From Gemmatimonadota bacterium (GTDB lineage: Bacteria > Latescibacterota > UBA2968 > UBA8231): a stretch of DNA of 14,301 bases. This document shows, piece by piece, positions 7,307 to 14,224 of the stretch (positions are counted from its first letter, which is position 1; every line of letters starts with the position of its first letter). A model generated the notes under the pieces. The model ran no database searches. It saw only the letters and a list, made by a program, of their open reading frames with translations, and was not told the origin of the DNA. The translations under genes were made by a program, and so were the position numbers. The stretch covers positions 1 through 14,301 of the forward strand of contig PATE01000045.1 of NCBI GenBank assembly GCA_002712305.1, read 5' to 3'.

Positions 7307-8653
7307 TTGTTCGATCGCCTTACAGATCGACTGGACAACGTCTTCCGCAATCTGCGCGGGCAGGGCAAGATCACCGAGAAAGCCCTCGACGAATCTCTGC
7401 GTGAGATCCGGCGCGCCTTACTCGAGGCGGATGTCAACTTCAAGGTGGCCAAGGCCTTCCTCGCGCGTGTTCGCGAGGCTGCAGTGGGACAGCAGGTCAT
7501 GCGATCGCTGACACCGGGCCAACAGGTCATCAAGATCGTTCACAGCGAGTTGGTGCAATTGCTTGGTGCCACGTCCGAGCCTGTACGTCTGTCCCCCCAC
7601 CCGCCTACGGTTCTGCTTCTGGTCGGCCTGCAGGGCAGTGGCAAGACGACGATGGCCGGCAAACTGGCGCAGCACTTCAAGGCGCAGGGCCGACTCCCAT
7701 TTCTGGTCGCCGCCGACACCTACCGGCCAGCTGCGGTAGACCAGTTGCGCACACTGGGTGCCGCGATCGATGTCCCTGTCTACGGCCCAGAGGAGGCTGA
7801 CTCCTCAAACCCCATCGACATCTGTCGGGATGGTCTGGAGCAGGGTCGCGTCACGAATCGATCTCTCGTCATCCTCGATACGGCGGGTCGCCTGAGTATC
7901 GACGAAGAAATGATGGCCGAGTTGACCCAGATCAAACAGTCCGCCTCTCCTCATGAGACTCTGTTTGTGGCCGATGCCATGCTGGGTCAGGATGCGGTTG
8001 AGACGGCGAGCCGATTCCACGAGCAACTGGCCTTTGATGGCGTAGTGCTGACGAAAATGGATGGCGATGCCCGTGGCGGAGCTGCCCTCTCTGTTCGCGA
8101 GGTCACCGGTGCGCCGATCAAGTTCATCGGCACGGGAGAGAAGGTGGAGGCCCTCGAGGCCTTTCACCCGGAGCGTATCGCCTCTCGTATTCTCGGCATG
8201 GGTGATGTTCTTTCGCTGGTCGAGAAGGCCGAAGCGGTCTTCGACAAAGAGCAGGCCCAGAGCATGGAGGAGAAGCTGCGAAAGCAGCGATTCACCTTCG
8301 ATGATTTTCGTTCCCAGTTGCAGGCCGTGCGTAAGATGGGTCCCCTGGATCAGCTGCTGGGCATGATTCCCGGCGCCGGCAAGGCTCTGCAGGGCCAGCA
8401 GATCGATGAGTCCGCCCTCGGCCAGGTGGAGGCGATCATCGGTTCCATGACTCGCGATGAGCGATCGCACCCACGGATCCTCAATGGCAGTCGCCGCAAG
8501 CGGATTGCCAAGGGCAGTGGAACGACTGTGCAGGATGTCAATCGCCTTGTGAAACAGTTCAATGCGATGCAGAAGATGATGAAACAGATGAGTCGGCCTT
8601 CACGTCGAGGGCGTGGGGGGCCAAAGATGCCTTCCCTGCCGATGACCGGCTGA
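7307..8653 (+). CDS. ffh: Signal recognition particle GTPase Ffh (SRP54)
   Basis: GTPase subunit of the signal recognition particle. It binds signal sequences of nascent membrane proteins together with 4.5S RNA and docks on FtsY. The N-domain is a helical bundle starting MFDRLTDRL. The G-domain carries GLQGSGKT (107-114), DTYRPAA, the DTAGR switch, TKMDGDARGG and IGTGEK. The methionine-rich M-domain follows from about residue 300, with FRKMGPLDQLLGM-like sequence (VRKMGPLDQLLGMIPG), then RIAKGSGTTVQDVN and the RNA- and signal-binding MQKMMKQM. The length of 448 residues is standard. The start is TTG with GGAGAG upstream; no ATG would preserve the conserved N-terminus. It heads ffh-rpsP-rimM-trmD-rplS, a classic translation cluster. 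The 4.5S RNA gene is not in the window. Confidence 0.97.
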   Translation: MFDRLTDRLDNVFRNLRGQGKITEKALDESLREIRRALLEADVNFKVAKAFLARVREAAVGQQVMRSLTPGQQVIKIVHSELVQLLGATSEPVRLSPHPPTVLLLVGLQGSGKTTMAGKLAQHFKAQGRLPFLVAADTYRPAAVDQLRTLGAAIDVPVYGPEEADSSNPIDICRDGLEQGRVTNRSLVILDTAGRLSIDEEMMAELTQIKQSASPHETLFVADAMLGQDAVETASRFHEQLAFDGVVLTKMDGDARGGAALSVREVTGAPIKFIGTGEKVEALEAFHPERIASRILGMGDVLSLVEKAEAVFDKEQAQSMEEKLRKQRFTFDDFRSQLQAVRKMGPLDQLLGMIPGAGKALQGQQIDESALGQVEAIIGSMTRDERSHPRILNGSRRKRIAKGSGTTVQDVNRLVKQFNAMQKMMKQMSRPSRRGRGGPKMPSLPMTG

Positions 8654-8688
8654 CACGACAGATATTGAACAAGATGCCCCACACCACC

Positions 8689-8694
8689 AAGGAG
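8689..8694 (+). promoter_or_regulatory. Ribosome binding site of rpsP
   Basis: AAGGAG lies seven bases before the TTG at 8702, an almost ideal Shine-Dalgarno site and spacing. It fixes the TTG codon as the start of S16. Confidence 0.75.
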
Positions 8695-8701
8695 TGAACC
8701 G

Positions 8702-9133
8702 TTGGTCAAGCTTCGACTGAAACGACTGGGACGAAAGAAACATCCCTTTTACCGCATCGTCGCCATGAATGCGAATGCACCACGCTCTGGACAGGCGCTG
8801 GCCGAGCTCGGCACCTACGATCCGATGGCGGCTGTGTTCGACCTTGACGAGGAGGCCGCCCTGCAGTGGTTGCGCAATGGCGCCCAGATGTCTGAGACCG
8901 TCCATGATCTGCTCAAGAGCAAGGGCACCCTCGCCAAGTATGCCGGAGAGGAAGGCGTCGAGAAGGAAGGCGCCCTCAGCCACGACAAACCCAAGCGACG
9001 CAAGAAGCTGGCTTCTTCGTCAGCACCGGCCGCCGAAGAAGCTGTGGCCGAGGCGCCTGCTGAGGAAGCTGTTGCCGACAGTGCTGACGCTGCTGAGACG
9101 CCCGCTGAGGGCGAGGCCACAGACGAGTCATAA
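8702..9133 (+). CDS. rpsP: 30S ribosomal protein S16 with Ala/Glu-rich tail
   Basis: Small-subunit protein that binds 16S rRNA and is needed for 30S assembly. The core is unmistakable: VKLRLKRLGRKKHPFYRIV at the N-terminus, then LGTYDPM and a WLRNGAQMSETV helix. The start is TTG, fixed by an AAGGAG site seven bases upstream. The protein has 143 residues, against about 80-90 for compact S16. The extra C-terminal 55-60 residues begin with a basic patch (KPKRRKKL) and continue as an acidic, alanine-rich, low-complexity stretch (AAEEAVAEAPAEEAVADSAD and onward), probably disordered on the ribosome surface. Long S16 tails of this kind are known in several FCB-group bacteria. It is 48 bases after ffh; rimM follows without an intervening KH-domain gene. 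Confidence 0.96.
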   Translation: MVKLRLKRLGRKKHPFYRIVAMNANAPRSGQALAELGTYDPMAAVFDLDEEAALQWLRNGAQMSETVHDLLKSKGTLAKYAGEEGVEKEGALSHDKPKRRKKLASSSAPAAEEAVAEAPAEEAVADSADAAETPAEGEATDES

Positions 9134-9186
9134 CGAAGCATTCCCCTACGGGTGGTTCGGGCTGCCTGCTGGGGTGATGATGCTCG

Positions 9187-9705
9187 ATGGATGAGCGGAT
9201 CACCATCGGTTATCTGACACGCACCAAGGGTGTGCGTGGATGGGTTGTAACCGAACCTCTGACCGACGATCCGCAGCGCTTCGAAGCGGTGGAAGACGTC
9301 GTTGTCGAGATCGATCGACGAGAGCCCATCGAATTGAAGATTGAAGACTGGCGCCTGGAAGGCACCATTGTGTTGCTGAAGTTTGCAGGAATCGACACGC
9401 CGGAAGAAGCTCGGGAGCGGGTGCTAAAAGGATATGTCACGATCCCCAAGGATCAGTTGGCTCCCCTGCCCGAGGGCCAGCACTATGTCTTTGACCTGAT
9501 CGGATGTCAGGTCGTGGATGCCGATGATGTCGATCTGGGGGCCGTGACCCAGGTGTTACCGATGCCCTCTGCAGATGTGATTGTCGTGCGCCGCCCGCGA
9601 GGTGGCGAGGCGATGGTTCCCATGGTGGGAGATTTCGTCGAGTCTGTCGATACGCAGGCACGACAGATCAGAGTTCGGGGTGTGGAGGAACTCTTCGAGG
9701 ACTGA
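9187..9705 (+). CDS. rimM: Ribosome maturation factor RimM
   Basis: Assists late assembly of the 30S head and binds S19. The N-terminal RimM barrel begins RITIGYLTRTKGVRGWVV with the family's EPLTDDPQRF motif; the middle has LEGTIVLLKFAGIDTPEEAR. The C-terminal PRC-barrel shows YVFDLIGCQVVD, then MVPMVGDFVESVD. The length of 172 residues is normal. The ATG at 9187 follows GGGGTGAT. It lies 53 bases after rpsP and ends six bases before trmD, the usual order in this cluster. Confidence 0.95.
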   Translation: MDERITIGYLTRTKGVRGWVVTEPLTDDPQRFEAVEDVVVEIDRREPIELKIEDWRLEGTIVLLKFAGIDTPEEARERVLKGYVTIPKDQLAPLPEGQHYVFDLIGCQVVDADDVDLGAVTQVLPMPSADVIVVRRPRGGEAMVPMVGDFVESVDTQARQIRVRGVEELFED

Positions 9706-9711
9706 AGGCGG

Positions 9712-10446
9712 ATGCAGGTCGACATCGTCACCCTATTCCCCCGGTTCTTCGTCGAGCCCCTTGCCACCAGCATTGTCGGTCGTGCGATTGAGGGCGGTCA
9801 ATTGGAGGTCAACCTCCATGACCTGCGGACATACTCTCAGGATCGGCACCGTACCGTCGATGACACGCCGTATGGCGGTGGTGGTGGCATGGTGATCAAG
9901 CCCGGACCTGTCGCAGCGTGCTGGACAGAGAATCAGTTCGCCAACGGGCACTGCATCCATCTGAGCGCCGACGGCGAACCGCTCACTCAGGATCTGGCAG
10001 CGGAACTGTCGCTGCAGTCGCATATGGTTCTGCTGTGTGGGCACTACAAGGGGGTCGATGAGCGGGCGAGACGGCAGCTCATCGACCAAGAGATCTCGAT
10101 TGGTGACTATGTTCTGACCGGTGGAGAACCGGCTGCGCTGGTCTTGATCGACGCTGTGACCCGGCTGATTCCCGGCGTGTTAGGTAACTTCAGTTCGGCC
10201 ATGGCCGACAGCTTTCATGACGACGGGCTACTGGATTGCCCGTGGTACACGCGGCCTGCCTCCCACGGTGGAGAGGAAGTGCCGCAGGTCCTGCTCGGTG
10301 GCGATCACGGGCAAGTACAGTCATGGAGACGACGCCAGGCATTGCGGCGGACGTTCGAACGACGCCCCGACTTGCTCGAGCGGGCCGACCTGGATGAAGA
10401 AGAGCGGCGCCAAGTTGCTGATTGGCGACAGAAAAAAGAAGAATGA
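9712..10446 (+). CDS. trmD: tRNA (guanine-37-N1) methyltransferase TrmD
   Basis: Methylates N1 of G37 next to the anticodon in tRNAs reading CUN, CCN and CGG, which prevents +1 frameshifting. The SPOUT trefoil-knot domain is clear: VDIVTLFP at the N-terminus, HDLRTYSQDRHRTVDDTPYG with GGGGM, then the SAM-binding knot LLCGHYKGVDER and ISIGDYVLTGGEPAA with LIDAVTRLIPGVLGN. The C-terminal domain includes the conserved LLDCPWYTRPASHGGEEVPQVLLGGDH. The length of 244 residues is normal. It is coupled closely to rimM (six-base gap) with AAGG just before the ATG. Confidence 0.97.
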   Translation: MQVDIVTLFPRFFVEPLATSIVGRAIEGGQLEVNLHDLRTYSQDRHRTVDDTPYGGGGGMVIKPGPVAACWTENQFANGHCIHLSADGEPLTQDLAAELSLQSHMVLLCGHYKGVDERARRQLIDQEISIGDYVLTGGEPAALVLIDAVTRLIPGVLGNFSSAMADSFHDDGLLDCPWYTRPASHGGEEVPQVLLGGDHGQVQSWRRRQALRRTFERRPDLLERADLDEEERRQVADWRQKKEE

Positions 10447-10508
10447 ACCGGTCGTGACACGGGCGTATGCCTGACAGCGACCGCTACCACTCAGAAAGAG
10501 ATTGAGCC

Positions 10509-10856
10509 ATGGATGCCACCCTACTCCGCGAGATCACCGCGGATCAGATCAAGAGCGACCTGCCGGAGTTTGGCGCCGGTGACACGCTGCGTGTTCACGT
10601 GCGCGTCATCGAAGGTGAGAAGGAACGTGTACAGATCTTCGAAGGAGATGTGCTTCAGCGACGTGGCTCCGGTGTGCACGAGACCTTTACGGTGCGCAAG
10701 GTGACGCAGGGGATCGCCGTCGAGAGAATCTTCCCCGTGCACTCGCCCCGGATTGCCAAGATCGAGCGCACCCGAATTGGCCGTGTGCGCCGCGCACGCC
10801 TCTTCTATCTGCGCGACCGCAAGGGTCGTGCAGCCCGCATCCGCGAAAAGCGATAG
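10509..10856 (+). CDS. rplS: 50S ribosomal protein L19
   Basis: Large-subunit protein at the 30S-50S interface. Family signatures: the [16 protein letters not shown] start of the SH3-like barrel, [38 protein letters not shown], then [22 protein letters not shown]. At 115 residues it is standard length. A GA-rich stretch (GAAAGAGATTGAG) precedes the ATG. It is the last gene of the conserved ffh-rplS cluster. The usual rnhB follow-on gene is absent and a small membrane protein starts seven bases after the stop. Confidence 0.97.
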   Translation: MDATLLREITADQIKSDLPEFGAGDTLRVHVRVIEGEKERVQIFEGDVLQRRGSGVHETFTVRKVTQGIAVERIFPVHSPRIAKIERTRIGRVRRARLFYLRDRKGRAARIREKR

Positions 10857-10863
10857 GCAGACT

Positions 10864-11109
10864 GTGAGCCACTCAGAGTTGCCTTTTGGTCGTCGCAACT
10901 GGATTCTTTTTGGTGCTTCCCTGGCTGTGATCGGTCTGGGGTATGTGCTGCTGAGCATCCCCCCTGCAGACGGTTTCCTGTCACTGACTGCGGCACCCAT
11001 TCTGTTGGTGGGGGGGTATTGCGTCCTTCTTCCCGCGGCGATTCTCGTGCGAGACACCGAGGTCGCCGCCACCACCGTCGGCGTCGACAAGGACGCCGCC
11101 AGCGCCTGA
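10864..11109 (+). CDS. Small two-helix membrane protein, DUF3098-like
   Basis: About 81 residues starting at GTG 10864, seven bases after the rplS stop. The order FGRRNWILFGASLAVIGLGY, a short polar loop, then APILLVGGYCVLLPAAIL gives two transmembrane helices. This resembles the DUF3098 family of small bacterial membrane proteins (a basic N-terminus with a conserved Asn, two helices, and an A-P-I-L-L-V-G-G-type second helix). The family has no known function. The frame stays open further upstream inside rplS to 10753, but that part is a shadow of L19. The ribosome binding site is weak, so translation may be coupled to rplS. Family assignment is by eye. Confidence 0.6.
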   Translation: MSHSELPFGRRNWILFGASLAVIGLGYVLLSIPPADGFLSLTAAPILLVGGYCVLLPAAILVRDTEVAATTVGVDKDAASA

Positions 11110-11166
11110 CCTCTGACGAGATCGGCCTCCTCCAATCCGGTCGCGGATCTGAAAAGCTCGGTTCCT

Positions 11167-11831
11167 ATGCGCATTCTCATCGCTGAAGATGAGGTCACCT
11201 CCCGGCTTCTGATCGTGAAGTCGCTTGAGTCCTTCGGACACGATGTCGTGGTCTCGGAGGATGGTCTGCAGGCGCAGGCCGCCCTGAAGGTCGAGGACGC
11301 TCCTCATCTGGTCATCCTCGACCCGATGATGCCTGGCATGGATGGTGTTGGGTTTGTACGTGGCTGCGCGAGCAGCCCTGGGGCAAGCTTCGCTACGGCA
11401 TCATGCTGACGGCCCTCAACAAAGAGGATGACGTCGTTGATGGCCTCAATGCAGGGGCCAACGACTATCTCACCAAGCCGTTTCGACGCAACGAACTGGG
11501 AGCTCGTGTTCGTGTAGGCGAACGCGTCATCGAGCTTCAGCAACGGTTGGCACAACGTGTCGTCGAACTCGAGGCGGCCTTGTTGCAGGTCAAGACACTG
11601 CATGGTCTGCTGCCGATCTGTTCCTACTGCAAGAAAATCCGCGACGACAAGAACTACTGGACTCAGGTTGAACCTTACATCGAGCAACACACCGATGTAA
11701 GGTTCTCACACGGGATCTGCCCCGACTGCTACAGAACGACCGTCGAGCCGCACCTGAAAGAGCAGGAGGAGCAGGCTCACAAGGCGGCAAAGTCGGGATC
11801 CAGTTATGACGACGATACCGTCATCGGATGA
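11167..11831 (+). pseudogene. Response regulator with Cys-rich C-terminal domain, frameshifted
   Basis: The first frame (11167-11409) gives a receiver start: MRILIAEDE with the acidic pair, and phospho-acceptor Asp52 in [13 protein letters not shown]. Homology then continues in the -1 frame: [33 protein letters not shown] with the conserved Thr and Lys, a coiled coil, and [14 protein letters not shown]...YW...[10 protein letters not shown], a four-cysteine segment found after receiver or sensor domains in many bacteria. Restoring one T in the TTT at 11353-11355 rejoins both parts as GGG-TTT-TGT-ACG-TGG and yields about 221 residues. No DNA-binding domain is present. The broken frame ends at a TGA (11407-11409) that overlaps an ATG (11403) in the second frame, so the C-terminal part could be made by reinitiation. 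The last bases overlap the next gene's start (ATGA). It is either a true lesion or a homopolymer error. Confidence 0.8.
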
Positions 11832-12652
11832 GTGGTGTCCTCGACCATGACGTGGACCTGTATTCCGATCAGGCGGCCCCTCATCGCCTGAACGATTTGT
11901 CCTGCGCCCATGATAGAAAATCGATGTTTGATCGTGACGGATTCCTCGTCATCGGCAAGGCCATCTCCATCGAGCGTACGCAGGCGGCAATACAGGCCGT
12001 AGATGACCTGATCGATGGCATGGTGCCCGACTTTCGCGGTGTTCAGTTCGAACCCGGCCACGGTGACAAATCCGAACTGAAGAGCGATGCCCGCCGTCGA
12101 GCCGTGCGCAAGCTGATGCGTTTCGTCGACTTCGATCCCCGACTTCATGAACTGGCATACGACACCGATCTGCTCGCCGTCGTGTCGCTGTTGATGGATG
12201 GCCAACAGCCCCACCTGTTCCAGGACATGGCACTGCTCAAGCCCCCCGGGGGCAGTGAGAAACCATGGCATCAGGACATGGCCTACTTCAACGTGCCCAT
12301 CGACACACCAGTCATTGGTGTGTGGATTGCATTGGAGGATGCGAACGTAGACAATGGTGCACTTCGGATGCAGCCTGGCTCGCACCTGCTGGGTCCCATG
12401 GAACACTTCAAACGGCGTGATTGGCAGATCTGTGATACGCAGATCGATCGAGGTCGTGACCTGGCCGTCCCCCTACCCGCCGGGGGTGCTCTGATCTGGC
12501 ACGGACTGACCCAGCACGGCAGCCCCATCAACCGTTCCGACCAACGGCGATGCGCGCTGCAGTTCCATTATCGACCGGCCAGCACACAAGAGACGACCTC
12601 CGAGGAACGCATGGCTATCTACGGTGGTGACGTCCGCGGCGCCGAATGTTGA
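11828..12652 (+). CDS. Phytanoyl-CoA dioxygenase (PhyH) family oxygenase
   Basis: Fe(II)/2-oxoglutarate-dependent oxygenase of the PhyH superfamily, predicted to hydroxylate a small organic substrate in the cytoplasm. The double-stranded beta-helix motifs are visible: [10 protein letters not shown] gives iron ligands His148 and Asp150, [13 protein letters not shown] is the typical middle strand, and HGSPIN supplies the distal His230, followed by an Arg ([12 protein letters not shown]) that would bind 2-oxoglutarate. At 274 residues it is family-typical. The N-terminal [14 protein letters not shown] matches the usual opening. The ATG overlaps the stop of the response regulator, suggesting translational coupling. 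PhyH proteins are very diverse (halogenases, ectoine and phosphonate hydroxylases), so the substrate cannot be named. Confidence 0.88.
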   Translation: MSGVLDHDVDLYSDQAAPHRLNDLSCAHDRKSMFDRDGFLVIGKAISIERTQAAIQAVDDLIDGMVPDFRGVQFEPGHGDKSELKSDARRRAVRKLMRFVDFDPRLHELAYDTDLLAVVSLLMDGQQPHLFQDMALLKPPGGSEKPWHQDMAYFNVPIDTPVIGVWIALEDANVDNGALRMQPGSHLLGPMEHFKRRDWQICDTQIDRGRDLAVPLPAGGALIWHGLTQHGSPINRSDQRRCALQFHYRPASTQETTSEERMAIYGGDVRGAEC

Positions 12653-12692
12653 CGGGCGATGCGCAGGTGTGAGCAAGTCCTTACCTTCGCCA

Positions 12693-12698
12693 TACAAT
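12693..12698 (+). promoter_or_regulatory. Possible -10 element before the DUF1992 gene
   Basis: TACAAT (five of six matches to the -10 consensus) lies 19 bases before the ATG at 12718, in the 65-base gap after the PhyH gene. No convincing -35 is found 16-18 bases upstream (TGAGCA matches three of six). AAGG at 12707-12710 serves as ribosome binding site. Confidence 0.25.
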
Positions 12699-12717
12699 AC
12701 CTCCGCAAGGCGATCTG

Positions 12718-13431
12718 ATGGCCCGTCGACTCCGCCGGAATCCTGACGGCACACCGGCAACAACCAATCTCAATGACATCCTGACAGAAGCGGCCAGCGC
12801 TGATGCAATTCGGCATCTTCCGGGCAAAGGTCAGCCTCTGGACCTGCACGGGTATTTTCACGCAGACCCGGAGCAACGGGTGGCCGGTCGCCTCATCCGC
12901 GACAATGACATTCTCCCCCAGCCCTTGCAGGACCGCCGCGACGCAGAGATCCACCGCGAGCAGGTTTCGGCACTGATCGAAAAGACGAGGCTGGAGCTGA
13001 GTGTCCGACGTTTCAACATCGAGCAACTCGGCGCGTGCCTGGCCCCTTCTGAGCCGCAGACCGACACTCCCGCCTACATGAAACACGGTTTGGTCAGTGT
13101 GTTGCCTGGTGCCCAACACGCAGCCGCTCATGAATTGGACCACGCCGTGACAGAGTATGCCAGCCGTCGGCGTCAGGCGCATCAGCGTGTTCGAGAGGCG
13201 GCCGAGAAGGCCTACGAGGCGGCCCGAGGTCTCAATGAACAGGTCATGCTCAGTCGTCATCTGCCTGCCGGTCTGCAGGTGATCGGCGTCCGGGTGGACA
13301 CCTTCCTCGGCCAGTTCGACGAGGCGATCCCGGATCTGCCAGCCCTGCCCGCCTCATTCGTCGTTGCCCCCAGCTCCGGACGCGTTTCAGGTTGGCGTCG
13401 CCTGCTGCACGCCTTGAGCAGGCGACCATGA
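12718..13431 (+). CDS. DUF1992 (DnaJ homologue subfamily C member 28-like) protein
   Basis: The N-terminal 75 or so residues match the DUF1992 pattern: a helix (LNDILTEAASADAIRHL), then LPGKGQPLDLHGYF, and a helix with RVAGRLIRDNDILPQPLQDRRD. The remaining 160 residues are mostly helical and charged, with likely coiled-coil stretches (RREIHREQ-like helices and RRRQAHQRVREAAEKAYEAA) and a less regular C-terminus. The family is named after a domain shared with human DNAJC28 but lacks a J domain here, and its role in bacteria is unclear. At 237 residues it is longer than the shortest bacterial members. The ATG has AAGG seven bases upstream. The stop overlaps the start of the creatininase-like gene (ATGA), so those two are translationally coupled. 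Confidence 0.8.
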   Translation: MARRLRRNPDGTPATTNLNDILTEAASADAIRHLPGKGQPLDLHGYFHADPEQRVAGRLIRDNDILPQPLQDRRDAEIHREQVSALIEKTRLELSVRRFNIEQLGACLAPSEPQTDTPAYMKHGLVSVLPGAQHAAAHELDHAVTEYASRRRQAHQRVREAAEKAYEAARGLNEQVMLSRHLPAGLQVIGVRVDTFLGQFDEAIPDLPALPASFVVAPSSGRVSGWRRLLHALSRRP

Positions 13432-14180
13432 CTGTCGACGCTGAGTACGGTCGCTACGAACGGATGCGCCCCGATGAACTGTCGGCGATGGTGGCCAAGT
13501 CACCTGTGGCGTACTGGCCGCTGGGGTTGCTGGAACACCATGGCTGGCATCTGCCCATCGGCTTCGACGGCCTCAAGGCGGATGGATTGTGCGAACGATT
13601 GGCACGCCGGGTCGGCGGGATCATTCTGCCTACGATGTGGTGGGGAGGCGGTGGAGGCCATCATGTGTTCCGCTGGACCCACTATCAACCCGAATCGGCC
13701 TATGCCGAGATCGTGACCAACACCGTTGGGCAGCTGTTTGATCACGGCTTCCGTGCCATCGTTCTGTTGGCAGGTCACTATCCCTGGCAACAGACGCTGG
13801 ATCGTATCGTCCCCTCCTTGCGTGCTGACAACGACCAAGGCTTGATTCTGGCCGGCACCGAATTGACCGTCGGCGGAGATCTCGGTCTGTCAGGCGATCA
13901 TGCGGCTCTGGAGGAGACCTCCTATGGCCTGGCGCTATTCCCCGACCTGGTGGACATGAAAGCCATGACCTCTGGCCGAGGTGGGTCAGACATCTGGCCG
14001 AAATCGGGGCCGCCAGAGAAGTCTGAACAACATCCGGCTGTCGAATTCGATCCGGCGCAACCGTTGTTTGCCCAGATGGGACAAGACCCACGCATGGGCT
14101 CTGGCGCACGCGGAACTTACTCGGCCAATACATTGCTCGATGAGTTGCAGCAACAGTTGGAACAGTTCCTCCATCGATAG
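13428..14180 (+). CDS. Creatininase/creatinine amidohydrolase family hydrolase
   Basis: A metal-dependent amidohydrolase of the creatininase fold, which includes creatininase, MftE-type peptidases and FAPy deformylases. The N-terminal metal motif is LEHHGWHLPIGFD with Glu36, His38 and Asp47 in the expected spacing. LLAGHYPWQ supplies the next His, and LSGDHAALEETSYGL is the usual G-D-H-A...E-T-S segment. In Pseudomonas creatininase a Glu follows two residues after that His; here the position is Pro, as in many non-creatininase members, so creatinine is an unlikely substrate. MWWGGGGGHH is a distinctive loop. The ATG at 13428 is chosen because it overlaps the DUF1992 stop by four bases; the frame stays open to 13392, which would be a false extension. 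The length of 250 residues is normal. The substrate is unknown. Confidence 0.87.
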   Translation: MTVDAEYGRYERMRPDELSAMVAKSPVAYWPLGLLEHHGWHLPIGFDGLKADGLCERLARRVGGIILPTMWWGGGGGHHVFRWTHYQPESAYAEIVTNTVGQLFDHGFRAIVLLAGHYPWQQTLDRIVPSLRADNDQGLILAGTELTVGGDLGLSGDHAALEETSYGLALFPDLVDMKAMTSGRGGSDIWPKSGPPEKSEQHPAVEFDPAQPLFAQMGQDPRMGSGARGTYSANTLLDELQQQLEQFLHR

Positions 14181-14213
14181 AAGATGCCCCAACGACCTCA
14201 TCCACCCCTTACC

Positions 14214-14218
14214 AGGAG
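14214..14218 (+). promoter_or_regulatory. Ribosome binding site of the SelW-like gene
   Basis: AGGAG sits six bases before the TTG codon at 14225, ideal spacing. It is the main reason to accept that codon as a start and shows that the stretch after 14180 is a gene rather than a spacer. Confidence 0.65.
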
Positions 14219-14224
14219 CTGACC

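Noticed and set aside
7805-8470. A 221-codon minus-strand frame opposite ffh
   Set aside because: Shadow of the Ffh G and M domains; no motif and no ribosome binding site of note.
10521-11198. A 225-codon minus-strand frame across rplS and the small membrane gene
   Set aside because: It spans two plus-strand genes with good support and has no recognisable domain.
11346-11362. Programmed -1 frameshifting in the response regulator
   Set aside because: The needed X-XXY-YYZ slippery heptamer is not present in the reading register; GTT-GGG-TTT does not allow re-pairing one base back.
11403-11409. UGA at 11407-11409 in the response regulator as a second selenocysteine codon
   Set aside because: Homology continues in the -1 frame, not through the UGA, and a single T insertion upstream explains the break. 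No Sec-type redox motif surrounds it.
12619-13260. A 213-codon minus-strand frame opposite the DUF1992 gene
   Set aside because: The plus-strand protein has the DUF1992 signature, a ribosome binding site and coupling to its neighbour; the antisense product resembles nothing.
13392-13427. Earlier start for the creatininase-like gene
   Set aside because: The extra 12 residues lie inside the DUF1992 coding region, whereas ATG 13428 forms the usual ATGA overlap and fits the family N-terminus.
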